Source of the DNA: CAYJLF01 sp964371055
Lineage (GTDB): Bacteria; Eisenbacteria; RBG-16-71-46; CAIMUX01
Reading direction: 5' to 3'
DNA length: 13,551 bases
Assembly (NCBI GenBank): GCA_964371055.1
Contig: CAYJLF010000036.1
Coordinates: forward strand, 1 to 13,551
Shown: one piece after another, positions 5,250-13,281 of the stretch
How the letters are laid out: every line of letters starts with the position of its first letter
Numbering within the stretch: position 1 is the stretch's first letter
Made by a program: the position numbers and the translations under genes
Notes under the pieces: model-generated
Database searches by the model: none
Told to the model about the DNA's origin: nothing
What the model saw: the letters and a program-made list of their open reading frames with translations, nothing else

Positions 5250-5972
5250 ATGCGCCCTCTGTCCAGATGGCTGCACTGGCGTCCCTCGCGAGTCAAAGTT
5301 GTCGCGGGCGCCCTGCTCGTCCTCGGGTTCGCCCTGACGTCGGTCGATTGGGGATTCGTGGCAATCTGCGCCCTCGGCGCTTTCGGCCCGGGCATCCTCC
5401 GAGAGCTGGGATGGTTGCGAGACCAGGACGAGTTCCAGCGCCGGGCGGCGCAGCGGGCCGGCTACCATGCCTATCTCGTCACCGGCTTCGTGGCCTTCCT
5501 GCTGCTCGCCTACACGCGATCCGGCGACCGCCAGCTCGAGCACGCCGAGGAGCTCTCCACTCTCTTCCTCGCTCTGCTCTGGTTCACGCAGCTCTTCAGC
5601 TCTCTCTTCTCCTACTGGGGGCCGCACAAGACGGCGTTCCGCATTCTCCTGATCTTCGGAGGTGCCTGGGGTGTCTTCAACATCCTCGGCAACCTCGAGA
5701 GCCCCGTGGGAATGCTCATGCAGCTGCTCGTCACCACGGCTCCGTTCTTCCTTCTGGCCTACGCGGCCCGGCGCTGGCCGAAGGTCGCCGGGACTCTGCT
5801 TCTGGCCGTATCCGTCGCTCTCTTCTGGTTCTTCTACCTCCGCCGCGGTCCGGGAGGGTTGTCGCCCGTCGTCATCGCCGGTGTCACCGTGCTCTTCTTC
5901 GGCCCGATGATTCTGAGCGGCATCGCGCTGCTGCGTGCCCGAGAGGATGCCGGGGTGGAGGCGGAGGGATGA
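5250..5972 (+). CDS. Polytopic inner-membrane protein paired with the XRE regulator
   Basis: 240 residues with about eight hydrophobic segments: near 17-34, 35-51, 74-89, 104-122, 129-147, 152-171, 179-197 and 206-227. AAAGGA lies 8 nt before the ATG, and the gene follows the regulator by 58 bp on the same strand. The cytoplasmic loop RDQDEFQRRAAQRAGYHAY (residues 57-75) has the DE(F/Y)Q...R.. motif typical of DUF2178-like proteins that occur beside YozG-type HTH genes. No transport or catalytic signature is visible. The most likely role is a membrane protein that senses stress or affects the envelope and is controlled by the neighbouring HTH protein; this is inferred from gene pairing alone. 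It ends about 80 bp before a bidirectional terminator. Confidence 0.85.
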   Translation: MRPLSRWLHWRPSRVKVVAGALLVLGFALTSVDWGFVAICALGAFGPGILRELGWLRDQDEFQRRAAQRAGYHAYLVTGFVAFLLLAYTRSGDRQLEHAEELSTLFLALLWFTQLFSSLFSYWGPHKTAFRILLIFGGAWGVFNILGNLESPVGMLMQLLVTTAPFFLLAYAARRWPKVAGTLLLAVSVALFWFFYLRRGPGGLSPVVIAGVTVLFFGPMILSGIALLRAREDAGVEAEG

Positions 5973-6050
5973 GCACGATGCGTGCGCCATCGGCGAGGCC
6001 GGCTCGAGGATTCGTGAGATCCACTTCTGGCGGAAGGGCAAGGCGATCGC

Positions 6051-6087
6051 CGCGGGATCGCCCGGGGCTCACCCCGGGCGACCCGCG
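6051..6087. terminator. Strong hairpin between convergent genes, likely bidirectional terminator
   Basis: The inner stem CGCCCGGGG/CCCCGGGCG (6059-6067 with 6072-6080, loop CTCA) is extended by T-A and CGCGGG/CCCGCG outer pairs, with a single bulged A at 6057. That makes about 16 pairs. It lies 79 nt after the membrane-protein stop and 7 nt after the pmbA stop. No T-tract is present, as is common in GC-rich genomes. Confidence 0.7.
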
Positions 6088-6093
6088 CGTGGA

Positions 6094-7470
6094 TCACAGC
6101 GTGAACGTGAACCCCTCCACCAGGGCACCGGGGAGGCGCGCGCTGCCGGTCGAACGGGCGAAGTAGGTCGAGGAGTCGAGGATCATCTCCCGCTCCTGCG
6201 TCAGGCCGATCAAAGACTCGCCGAAGATCCGATAGATCGTCTCGTCGAACCGCATGACATTGAGTGGCGCCACGATCTTGCCCTGCTCCACCCAGAAGCA
6301 GGCGAAGCGCGTCATCCCGGTCATCCGGCAGCTCGCGCGGTCCGAGTAGTTCAGATACCACAGGTTGTTGATGTAGAGCCCGGTGCCGAGTCGCTGCAGG
6401 ACCTCGCTCTGGGGAATGTCGCCCGCGGCCATCTCGACCGACTCCGGCGCTTCCCACCCGGCGGCGCCGTTGGTCGGGACGCCGTACTCGCGCGCCGAGC
6501 GGGGCGAGACCAGACAGTCGCGGTAGGCGCCCTTCTCGATCAGCGTCACCTTCTCGGGCTTGAGGAAGCCCTCACCCTGGAAGTTGGCGGTCAGCCCGTC
6601 TTTGGTGTTCTCGAGGATGGTCACCGACGGGTGCAGCGTGCGCTTCTCCTCGACCATCTTGATCAGGACGGTATGCTTGGTGCGGTGCGACTTCAGGCCG
6701 AAGCCGCCCCAGGCCAGCATGCCGATGATCTCGTTGAGGGCCGTGGGGGAGAGATAGACGCGATAGCGCCCGGGTTCGATCGTGCGGGCCGGCCGCTCGA
6801 GGATGGAAAGCTGCGTGCGGGCGTCTTCCAGCTTGCGCGCGAACTCCCGATCATCCCACTGGAATCCTGCGTAGGAACACTTCACCGCCTTGTCATCGGC
6901 GTGATAGAGGCTCCAGTCGAGGTTACACGTATAGCTCGAGAACCAGTTCCGCTGCCCGAGGGAATTGGCGAAGCCGCTGTAGATGCCCCCCGAGGCCCAG
7001 ATGCCGACGAACTCGGTTCCCTTCGCCTGGTCGAGCACCGAGGCCAGCGTGGAGGGGGCGTCGGGCAGCCGGTTTTCCCCGTGCTGTTCCGTGCTGTGAA
7101 CCTCCCGGGAGAAGAGCAGGTGCGGATCGTCCTGCAGATGCGGATGCCGCCCCCGCAGTTCCTCGACGAGGGAGTCGAGCCGCGAGCGGTCCTCCGCCGG
7201 ATCGCCGCTCAGCGTGATGCTCCCCGAAGTGCTGCGTTCGCCCACGACCAGGTCGAGGCCCAGGTAGCGCTGCGTGACCCTGCCCGCCTGGCGCACGGTG
7301 GCCCGGTTGAACCGGGCGAAATCGGAGTCCTCGGCGCTGAAGGTGGCGAGGCTGATCTCCTCCCCTCGCAGTCGCCCGTGCACGTGGTCGGCGAGACCGT
7401 AGAAGTACCCCTGCATCGCGGAGTCGACGCCGGCGGTTCCGGCCGTGTTCGAAATGGTGTCCGGCTTCAT
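6094..7470 (-). CDS. pmbA: PmbA/TldE-family protein, inactive-type partner of TldD
   Basis: 458 residues, the usual family length. In E. coli, TldD and TldE (PmbA) form a heterodimeric metalloprotease that digests unfolded peptides and matures microcin B17; TldE lacks the metal site. Here no HExxxH is present, consistent with the TldE role. Family-like segments are FARFNRATVRQAGRVTQRYLGLDLVVG (residues 51-77), GIWASGGIYSGFANSLGQRNW, PGRYRVYLSPTALNEIIGMLAWGGFG, and NNLWYLNYSDRASCRMTGMTRFACFWVEQGKIVAPLNVMRFDETIYRIFG. It starts 3 nt after the TAA of tldD. Its Shine-Dalgarno GGAGGAG (7477-7485) lies inside the last tldD codons, so the two are translationally coupled. The stop sits right at the strong terminator. 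No RiPP precursor is seen nearby. Confidence 0.9.
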   Translation of the reverse strand: MKPDTISNTAGTAGVDSAMQGYFYGLADHVHGRLRGEEISLATFSAEDSDFARFNRATVRQAGRVTQRYLGLDLVVGERSTSGSITLSGDPAEDRSRLDSLVEELRGRHPHLQDDPHLLFSREVHSTEQHGENRLPDAPSTLASVLDQAKGTEFVGIWASGGIYSGFANSLGQRNWFSSYTCNLDWSLYHADDKAVKCSYAGFQWDDREFARKLEDARTQLSILERPARTIEPGRYRVYLSPTALNEIIGMLAWGGFGLKSHRTKHTVLIKMVEEKRTLHPSVTILENTKDGLTANFQGEGFLKPEKVTLIEKGAYRDCLVSPRSAREYGVPTNGAAGWEAPESVEMAAGDIPQSEVLQRLGTGLYINNLWYLNYSDRASCRMTGMTRFACFWVEQGKIVAPLNVMRFDETIYRIFGESLIGLTQEREMILDSSTYFARSTGSARLPGALVEGFTFTL

Positions 7471-7473
7471 GGT

Positions 7474-8907
7474 TTACTCTCCTCCGAAGACGTCGACCGG
7501 CGAGAACAGGCAGACCGGCGAGGCGTGGCCCACCCGGACCACCTGGTTCGGTTCCCCTTTGCCGCAGTTGGGCGTGCCGAGCAGGACGAACGTCCCGGGC
7601 TGGCCGACCATCTTGAGGCTCCGCCAGAAGGTGGCGGAGATGCCGCGGTAGTTCGGCTTCTTGACCAGGTGGGTCAGCTTGCCGTTCTCGATCATCCGGC
7701 CCCACTCGCATCCGAACTGAAACTTGTTCCGGGAGTCGTCGATCGACCAGGAGCAGTTGGTCCGGACGTACACGCCACGCTCGACGGCCGCGACCATCTC
7801 CTCGAAGGTGGATGTTCCCGGCTCGAGGTTGAGATTGGCCATCCGATCGATCGGCGGCCGGTTCCAGCTCTGGGCGCGCGAGTTGGCCACCCCCGGCAGG
7901 CCGGCACGTTTCTGCGAGACCACGCTGCCGAGCGGGCGGACGAGAAGTCCGTCCTGGATGATGAACTCCTTCCGGGCCGGGACGCCGTCGTCATCGACTC
8001 CGTAGCTGGCGAACTGATCGGTGTGCGTCGGGTCGTAGGTCACGTTGAGCAGCTTCGACCCGTACTGGTAGGTCCCGAACATCTCCGGCTTGACGAAACT
8101 GGTGCCGGCGTAGTTGCGCTCGTCTCCGAGGATACGGTCCAACTCGAGCGGATGGCCGATCGACTCGTGGATCTGCAGGATCATCTGGTCCGGATCGATC
8201 AAGAGATCCAGGGAACCGGTCGGGCAGTTGGGTGCGCTCAGGAGTTCCAAGGCGTCGGCGGCGATCTGCGGCGCCGCCTGCCGGAAGCCGACCTGCTCCA
8301 CGACTTCCCACCCACCCTGGCGGCAGTAGCCGCGCCCGCCGAAGGTCCGGTTGATCGTCTCGCTCCCCTCGTTGGCGGTGGCCGAGAGGGCCGGATTCAG
8401 ATACTCGTGATGTTGGACGGAACGTCCCCCGTCCAGGGTGAGGTAGACATTGTCGGTGCGGATGTGAAAGAGCCCCGCCGACCAGTCGACGATCTTCGGG
8501 TCGGTCTTGAGGCGCGCGCACTCCTCGCGAAGGAGGCTGATCTTGTCCGCCAGCGAGATCTCGCGCCAGGAGACGCGGACCGGGCTTTGCCACTCCGCCT
8601 GAGGACGCGGCATCTCGACTTTCGAGAAGTCGACGACCGTCCGTCCGGCGGTCCGGTGCGCCCACGCCAGGGCGTCCTCGGCGGCCCGCCGCAGCCCCGC
8701 CTCGGAGAGGTCGCTCGTGGCGCCATAGCCGATTCCGCCCCGATCGAGGACGGTGATCATCGCGCCGGTGTCCCGGTTCGTCGACACCGGCTGCACGATG
8801 TCCTGGCGGACCTGGAGCGCCTCGCTCGACTCGTCGACGAACCGAAGGGAGACAAAGTCAGCCTTGGGCGCGACGGCGCGGAAGGTCCGTTCGAGTCTTT
8901 CCAACAT
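7474..8907 (-). CDS. tldD: TldD-family metalloprotease
   Basis: 477 residues. Zinc-dependent peptidase subunit of the TldD/TldE complex. The metal/catalytic motif is intact: H247-E248-S-I-G-H252 in QIHESIGHPLELDR. A C-terminal Cys448 in NCGKGEPNQ matches the MCGK segment that supplies the third zinc ligand in E. coli TldD. Other family blocks are FVSLRFVDESSEALQVRQ, DRGGIGYGATSDLSEAGLRRAAEDAL and GVANSRAQSWNRPPIDRMANLNLEPG. ATG 8907 is chosen because AAGGAG lies 6 nt upstream and the family's N-terminus begins here; the open frame upstream to 9099 is Pro-rich and without motif. First gene of an operon with pmbA. Substrate unknown: no CcdA- or microcin-like peptide is encoded in the window. 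Confidence 0.93.
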   Translation of the reverse strand: MLERLERTFRAVAPKADFVSLRFVDESSEALQVRQDIVQPVSTNRDTGAMITVLDRGGIGYGATSDLSEAGLRRAAEDALAWAHRTAGRTVVDFSKVEMPRPQAEWQSPVRVSWREISLADKISLLREECARLKTDPKIVDWSAGLFHIRTDNVYLTLDGGRSVQHHEYLNPALSATANEGSETINRTFGGRGYCRQGGWEVVEQVGFRQAAPQIAADALELLSAPNCPTGSLDLLIDPDQMILQIHESIGHPLELDRILGDERNYAGTSFVKPEMFGTYQYGSKLLNVTYDPTHTDQFASYGVDDDGVPARKEFIIQDGLLVRPLGSVVSQKRAGLPGVANSRAQSWNRPPIDRMANLNLEPGTSTFEEMVAAVERGVYVRTNCSWSIDDSRNKFQFGCEWGRMIENGKLTHLVKKPNYRGISATFWRSLKMVGQPGTFVLLGTPNCGKGEPNQVVRVGHASPVCLFSPVDVFGGE

Positions 8908-9074
8908 TCCGTACTCCTTCGGGTCCGGGCCGGACGGGGCTTGGTGAGGCGACCGCGCCGGGGGTTGAATGGGGCCCGCCACGTCCGAATGGGGCTGGTC
9001 TTGTCCCGTCTCATTCAGGTGGTCGGCCGGGCCGCGCGCGTCGGCCGGGCACGTGGGCGTGAACCCCCCAACTG

Positions 9075-9098
9075 TGCCTCCTCCGGGCGGCCGAGGCA
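9075..9098. terminator. Weak inverted repeat after the glycosyltransferase gene
   Basis: TGCCTC (9075-9080) pairs with GAGGCA (9093-9098) around a 12-nt loop, 36 nt past the glycosyltransferase stop and upstream of tldD. A second weak pair, GCCGG/CCGGC, lies at 9102-9120. Stems are short and there is no T-tract, so this is only a possible terminator in the 226-bp gap 8908-9133. Confidence 0.2.
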
Positions 9099-9133
9099 AG
9101 CGCCGGATTCGGAGGCCGGCACTCGCGGCTGGT

Positions 9134-10468
9134 CTAGGTTCGACCCGGAGCGAACAACCCGTTCAGCCAGAGCAGGAGGACGAGGGCGAGGAAGAGGCAA
9201 CGGTGCAAGCGGCTGCGTCCCGTCCAGTCTCGGAGTCCCTCGGCCCCGCGCGCCGCCGTGACGGCCAAGAAAGGGGCCGCGAGGATCCGGGTCTCGGCCA
9301 GGGTCGCGGTCACGATCCCGAGCAGAACGATCCCGGCGACCGCGAGGGCGGCGGAGCGCTCGATTCCGCCGACCGCTCGCCCCATCACGACCCACGAGAG
9401 GGAGAGCGTGAGGAGGGTGCCCCACGCCAACGCCTGCGCGAGGCGGTACCACGGATAACGGTAGGGAAACGGGTCTCCACCCGTGCTCTCTCCGTCGACG
9501 TCGAAGGAGAGGATCCGGGCGAGCCTCGCCCCCCAGGTGCGCACGACCTCTCCCGGGTGGCTTGCGGTGTACCCGAGCACCTCCCAGACCGCGATGTCGT
9601 TGTCCGAGAGAACCACGTTGTCCGGGGCCCGCGCGTCCCGGACCGTGGCCGGGGGGCGATAGGCCAGCGTGCCGGGCACGGTCGCCATCCGCAGGCGCAG
9701 CGCCCAGGTCGTCTCGGTCAGGGCAGGCCGGTGGTGCAGGAGCGTATTCCGCAAGGTCCACGGGGCGAGAGTTGCGACCACCACGGCCAGGAGGACGCCG
9801 CGCCTCCAGAGCAGGTCGCCGCGCGACCGGGGGGCGTGCCCGGCGGGGCCGAGGGGGGCCGCCAGCGCGACCACGACGATCGGGAGGATCATCCCGGTGC
9901 GTGCCAGAACGGCGCCGCCGCAGAGAAGTCCCGCCAAGAGCGCATCGAAGCGACTCGGCCGTGAGCCGCCGCGCAGCCAGAGCCAGGCGCCGAGCCCGAA
10001 GAACGCCGAGGCGAGCAAGACCGGCGTCAGGTGACGGACTTCGGCCACCGCGGCGGGAAAGAGCGCCGCCATCCACCCGGCGGCATAGAGGCGCCAGCCC
10101 CGCAGCCCGGCGGCCCGCGCCAGCAACACGGTGGAGACCACCGCGATCGAACCCAGAACGACCTGGGAGAGGACCACCGCGTGGTGGCTGTAGCCGTAGA
10201 CTCGATAGAGCATCGCCAGGAAGTAGGGATAGAGCGGCGGAAGCAGGGATGATGGGCCGAAGCCGTATCCCGCCGCGATCCGGAGCGCGTACTGATCGAA
10301 GGGGGTGCCCAGCCCCGGGAATGCGGGGGCCTGCGGCAGGACCACCGCGAGTCGCACGGCGAGGGCAAGGACCAAAACCGGCAGGATCGGTGGATCGCTG
10401 TCGGCAGCTTCGATCGGCTCCCTCGACCCAGGAGGATCGCGCCGGTCGTTCTCCGCTCGTGCAGGCAT
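9134..10468 (-). CDS. Polytopic membrane glycosyltransferase, GT39/ArnT-like (GT-C fold)
   Basis: 444 residues with about 9-11 hydrophobic helices from residue 28 on; the N-terminal 27 residues are charged and cytoplasmic. GT-C enzymes of this type transfer a sugar from a polyprenyl-phosphate donor to protein or lipid at the outer face of the inner membrane. Supporting features: an acidic residue in the first periplasmic loop (Asp58 in GTPFDQYALRIAAGYGFG), LLPPLYPYFLAMLYRVYG (residues 75-92), LARTGMILP in a central helix, APWTLRN (residues 235-241) before a periplasmic stretch, and ETRILAAPF (392-400) near the C-terminus, all recurrent in bacterial PMT/ArnT-like families. The periplasmic region 245-340 carries PDNVVLSDND. 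The acceptor is unknown. It lies downstream of a terminator behind the C25 peptidase gene, so it probably has its own promoter. The ATG lacks a strong Shine-Dalgarno. Confidence 0.85.
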   Translation of the reverse strand: MPARAENDRRDPPGSREPIEAADSDPPILPVLVLALAVRLAVVLPQAPAFPGLGTPFDQYALRIAAGYGFGPSSLLPPLYPYFLAMLYRVYGYSHHAVVLSQVVLGSIAVVSTVLLARAAGLRGWRLYAAGWMAALFPAAVAEVRHLTPVLLASAFFGLGAWLWLRGGSRPSRFDALLAGLLCGGAVLARTGMILPIVVVALAAPLGPAGHAPRSRGDLLWRRGVLLAVVVATLAPWTLRNTLLHHRPALTETTWALRLRMATVPGTLAYRPPATVRDARAPDNVVLSDNDIAVWEVLGYTASHPGEVVRTWGARLARILSFDVDGESTGGDPFPYRYPWYRLAQALAWGTLLTLSLSWVVMGRAVGGIERSAALAVAGIVLLGIVTATLAETRILAAPFLAVTAARGAEGLRDWTGRSRLHRCLFLALVLLLWLNGLFAPGRT

Positions 10469-10564
10469 CTGCCGGTGAGTCTAGCAGGGCGTGGACGAAC
10501 TCAGGCCGGCTGAGTTCTTTCCTACCCGGCACCCCCTTGTCGTCTCCGCGAGAACGGAGAACGA

Positions 10565-10600
10565 GCACGGCCGCCTCTCCAGAAGGAGAGGCGGCCGTGC
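10565..10600 (-). terminator. Perfect 16-bp hairpin downstream of the C25 peptidase gene
   Basis: Arms at 10565-10580 and 10585-10600 are exactly complementary over 16 bp, with a 4-nt loop (UUCU on the minus transcript). It starts 71 nt past the peptidase stop. It is followed on the minus strand by a modestly T-rich run (TCGTTCTCCGTTC). It separates the peptidase gene from the glycosyltransferase. Confidence 0.85.
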
Positions 10601-10671
10601 AGATGCGGTGCGGTCGTCCGACTTCCCGGCCTGATCTGGTCTGATCGGGCCCGCGTCGGATCGCGTCGCGT

Positions 10672-13281
10672 CTATCGGACCCGCAACACCCGCTGCGTCA
10701 GAGACTGTCCGTCAGCCTCGAGACGGGCGAAGTAAACGCCGGCGGAGAGAACCCGCCCGGAGCCGTCCCGGCCGTCCCAGCCGACCTGGTGATAGCCGGC
10801 GCCGCGCTCGCCGCGAGCCAGCGTGCGGACCGCGCGTCCGGAAGCGTCATAGATGGTCAGGTCGACTCTCTGCGCCGTCGGGAGGCCGAACGTCACGGAG
10901 GCTTCGCCCGCGAACGGGTTGGGGCGCGGTGCGCCCAGCACGAGCTGGGCCGGCACCGAGCGGTCGCCATCCACCGACCCCGCGTCGCTGATGGAGAAGC
11001 GCACCGGGATGTTGGCGTCCTGGTCGCCGTTGCAGTCGAGCATGATCGAGCCGGTATAGACGCCCTGCCTCATACCCATCGAACTGAAGGTCAAGGTGAC
11101 CTCCGCCGTCTCCCCGAAGGGGACCGAGCCCGTGGCCGGGCTGATCGACAGGAAGTTGGTCGGCGTGTCAGGGTGGAACGTCGCCGTGTAGTTCAGGATC
11201 GAGGACTCCTGGCCCAGATTGGAGATCAGGAGCGTCTCGAGGCAGATCTCATCGAGCCCGGCCGTGCAGTCGAAGCTCAGCGGCTCGTAGGCGAGCTGCG
11301 GAAGGTAGAGCGGCGCCACCGGCACCGGAGCGACGTAGGGGAGCTTGTTCCGACCGGTGACGGTCAGAGTGATGTCCGCGCCCTCCGGCAGAGTGCCGAC
11401 AATCGTGATCACCGCCTCGCCGGAGGCGTTGGCATACGCCGAGCCCAGGTACTGGCCCTGATAGGACAGCCCGGCCAGCGCCTTGGCCAGTCCGGTCTGG
11501 ACGGTGAACGTGGTGGCGTCAGGGGAGATCGACTCGTCGTGGCCCACGGCCGCGAAGGCGGTCGACGGCTTGGTGCGGATCGGGAGCGAAGGATCGCCGA
11601 AGATGTGCCACGTGTTGAACATCGACGCTCCGCCCGAACCGTAGACGTCGATCATGCTGCACGAGCCGTTGAAAGTGTAGGCACCGAACGTCGTGACGGC
11701 GTCGGCCACCAGAAGGTCGGCGCACTCGTCCTCGGCCTCCATCGGAGGGTTCCACGACTGGTTGATCGACGACATGTAGGTCGCCACCGCGCCGGTGGGA
11801 TTGCCATTGTGCGTCGCCCGCAGCCAGGCCTCGGCGAAGCAGGTGTAGCCGTTGAACTGGCCGTTCACGCAGGCGACAGCGACGATGAAGGGGAGGAGGT
11901 GATCGTTCGTCAGGGCGTTGACGTGGGTGTTGCTGAAGCCGGTGGTGCTCCAGGATGTCGTGCTGCCGTGGCCGCAGTAGTTGATGACGCCGCGGCCCGC
12001 GTTGATCGCGGCTGCCACCTGGGCCGCCGTGCCGCTCGGATCGTAGATCTGGTCGACGGTGGTGTAGCCGTAGTTCATCAGCAACGTCCGGATGTTGTTC
12101 ATGTGGACGTTGTCGTATTCGCCGTCATCCCCGGGGCCCTGGTTGGAGGCGATGCCGGTCCCCTTCTGCAGCCAGTCGCCGGCCGGCGGGACGGTCTCGT
12201 AGTTGACCGTGCGCAGGACCTGAGTCTGGACCTGGGCGACGTTTTCGGCGGAGAAGCGGCCGATGAAGATGTCGGGGTAGAAGTCGGTGCCGACCACCTT
12301 GCCGTAGGTCGGGTCGGCCGAGCCTCCGTCGCTGCTGGGCGTCGGCATCTGGGCGGCGTCGCCGACCAGCAAGACGAAGGCCAGCTTCGGGTTGCTCGAA
12401 GCGTTGTAGTAGTTCTGGATGTAGGTCTTGACCTGGGCCGAGGTCGAACCGACCTGCGACTTCAGGACCATCTCGGTCGGGAGGCCCCGTTGGTTCTTCC
12501 ACGCGACGAGCGGCTGCATGTCGGCGGCGAAGTCGTCGTGGCAGATGATCAGCATCGAGCCCTGTTCGGGGATCATCGCGTACTTGTCGAGGCCGTAGTT
12601 CAGGAAGTGGTTCTCGTATACGTTCTCGAAATCGACGGTGTAGTGGACCGCCGTGCTGTTGCGCTCGATGACGTTGGCGCCCCCTGGGCCGATGTCCACG
12701 AGCTCGACGACGAGGCGCGTGTAGACGCGAAGCGCGTTGGCTTCCGGCGACCAGGCGAAGGGCGAGACCACCACCGCCGTGCCGCGGAAATCGCGCAGGA
12801 TGTAGGGCTCGCGCGCCTGAGCCGCTTCCGCCGGATACCACCCGCCGGCGGCGTAGGCGTCGGCGAACTCCCACGGAACCGAGGCGGGGTCGACGTCACG
12901 GGTGAGGTCGCCCTTGGATGGAATCGGCGTGATGCCCGGCAAGTCGACCCACTCGGATTCGACTACCCGCAGTTCCATCATCCGATCGTCGGGGATGATG
13001 ACGCTGCGTGCCACAACCGGGAGTTCAGGGAGCGTCCGGTCGAGAGAGACACCCTCCCCGGGGAGCGTGATTTTCGCATAGATCCGGCCGTTGATCAGCA
13101 CGTCGGTCTGCTCGAAGCCTCCGACGCGAAACTCCAGAGCGATACGCTGCGCGGAGTTGTCCACCACCGAGACGTCAGTTCCTTCGACGTCTCCCACCTT
13201 CACCCAGGCGGCGGAGGCGGAGGTGGCCAGCGCGACGACGGCAGCGAGAACGAGCAGGGAGCGGATCGACATCTTCCTCAT
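10672..13281 (-). CDS. Secreted gingipain-like cysteine peptidase (family C25) with FlgD/T9SS-like C-terminal module
   Basis: 869 residues. Signal peptide at residues 1-24 (core LLVLAAVVALATSASA, cleavage near Ala24/Ala25). Residues 25-235 are a gingipain-type propeptide (FRVGGFEQTDV, LPELPVVARSVIIPDD). The catalytic domain runs roughly from 240 to 570: MLIICHDDF, LLVGDAAQMPTP, DFYPDIFIGRFSAEN, His438 in INYCGHGS and Cys471 in VAVACVNGQF. It then has CFAEAWLRA, PTGAVATYMSSINQSWNPPM and FGDPSLPIRT, all as in Rgp/Kgp. Ig-like regions cover about 580-770 (SISPATGSVPFGETAEVTLTF). The C-terminus 780-869 is a FlgD-Ig/sorting-type module: APRPNPF, YDASGRAVRTL, VGWDGRDGSGR, LSAGVYFARL. The catalytic dyad is intact, so an active extracellular protease is expected. 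GGGGGA precedes ATG 13281. Specificity (Arg or Lys) cannot be read reliably. The N-terminus aligns with the partial gene at 1-207. Confidence 0.95.
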   Translation of the reverse strand: MRKMSIRSLLVLAAVVALATSASAAWVKVGDVEGTDVSVVDNSAQRIALEFRVGGFEQTDVLINGRIYAKITLPGEGVSLDRTLPELPVVARSVIIPDDRMMELRVVESEWVDLPGITPIPSKGDLTRDVDPASVPWEFADAYAAGGWYPAEAAQAREPYILRDFRGTAVVVSPFAWSPEANALRVYTRLVVELVDIGPGGANVIERNSTAVHYTVDFENVYENHFLNYGLDKYAMIPEQGSMLIICHDDFAADMQPLVAWKNQRGLPTEMVLKSQVGSTSAQVKTYIQNYYNASSNPKLAFVLLVGDAAQMPTPSSDGGSADPTYGKVVGTDFYPDIFIGRFSAENVAQVQTQVLRTVNYETVPPAGDWLQKGTGIASNQGPGDDGEYDNVHMNNIRTLLMNYGYTTVDQIYDPSGTAAQVAAAINAGRGVINYCGHGSTTSWSTTGFSNTHVNALTNDHLLPFIVAVACVNGQFNGYTCFAEAWLRATHNGNPTGAVATYMSSINQSWNPPMEAEDECADLLVADAVTTFGAYTFNGSCSMIDVYGSGGASMFNTWHIFGDPSLPIRTKPSTAFAAVGHDESISPDATTFTVQTGLAKALAGLSYQGQYLGSAYANASGEAVITIVGTLPEGADITLTVTGRNKLPYVAPVPVAPLYLPQLAYEPLSFDCTAGLDEICLETLLISNLGQESSILNYTATFHPDTPTNFLSISPATGSVPFGETAEVTLTFSSMGMRQGVYTGSIMLDCNGDQDANIPVRFSISDAGSVDGDRSVPAQLVLGAPRPNPFAGEASVTFGLPTAQRVDLTIYDASGRAVRTLARGERGAGYHQVGWDGRDGSGRVLSAGVYFARLEADGQSLTQRVLRVR

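Noticed and set aside
4740..6041. N-terminal extension of the methyltransferase frame up to 6041
   Set aside because: It runs antisense through the XRE and membrane-protein genes and the AT-rich promoter island, with charged low-complexity sequence. The methyltransferase start at 4739 gives a normal-length protein.
5935..9261. Very long plus-strand open frame (1108 codons)
   Set aside because: It is antisense to tldD and pmbA, low in recognisable motifs and rich in Arg/Gly/Val/Asp. Such long antisense frames are a common effect of GC-rich codon use.
9015..10568. Minus-strand 517-codon frame overlapping the glycosyltransferase
   Set aside because: It is a frame-shifted shadow of the GT39-like gene with Arg/Gly/Pro-rich sequence; the 444-residue frame has coherent membrane helices and family motifs.
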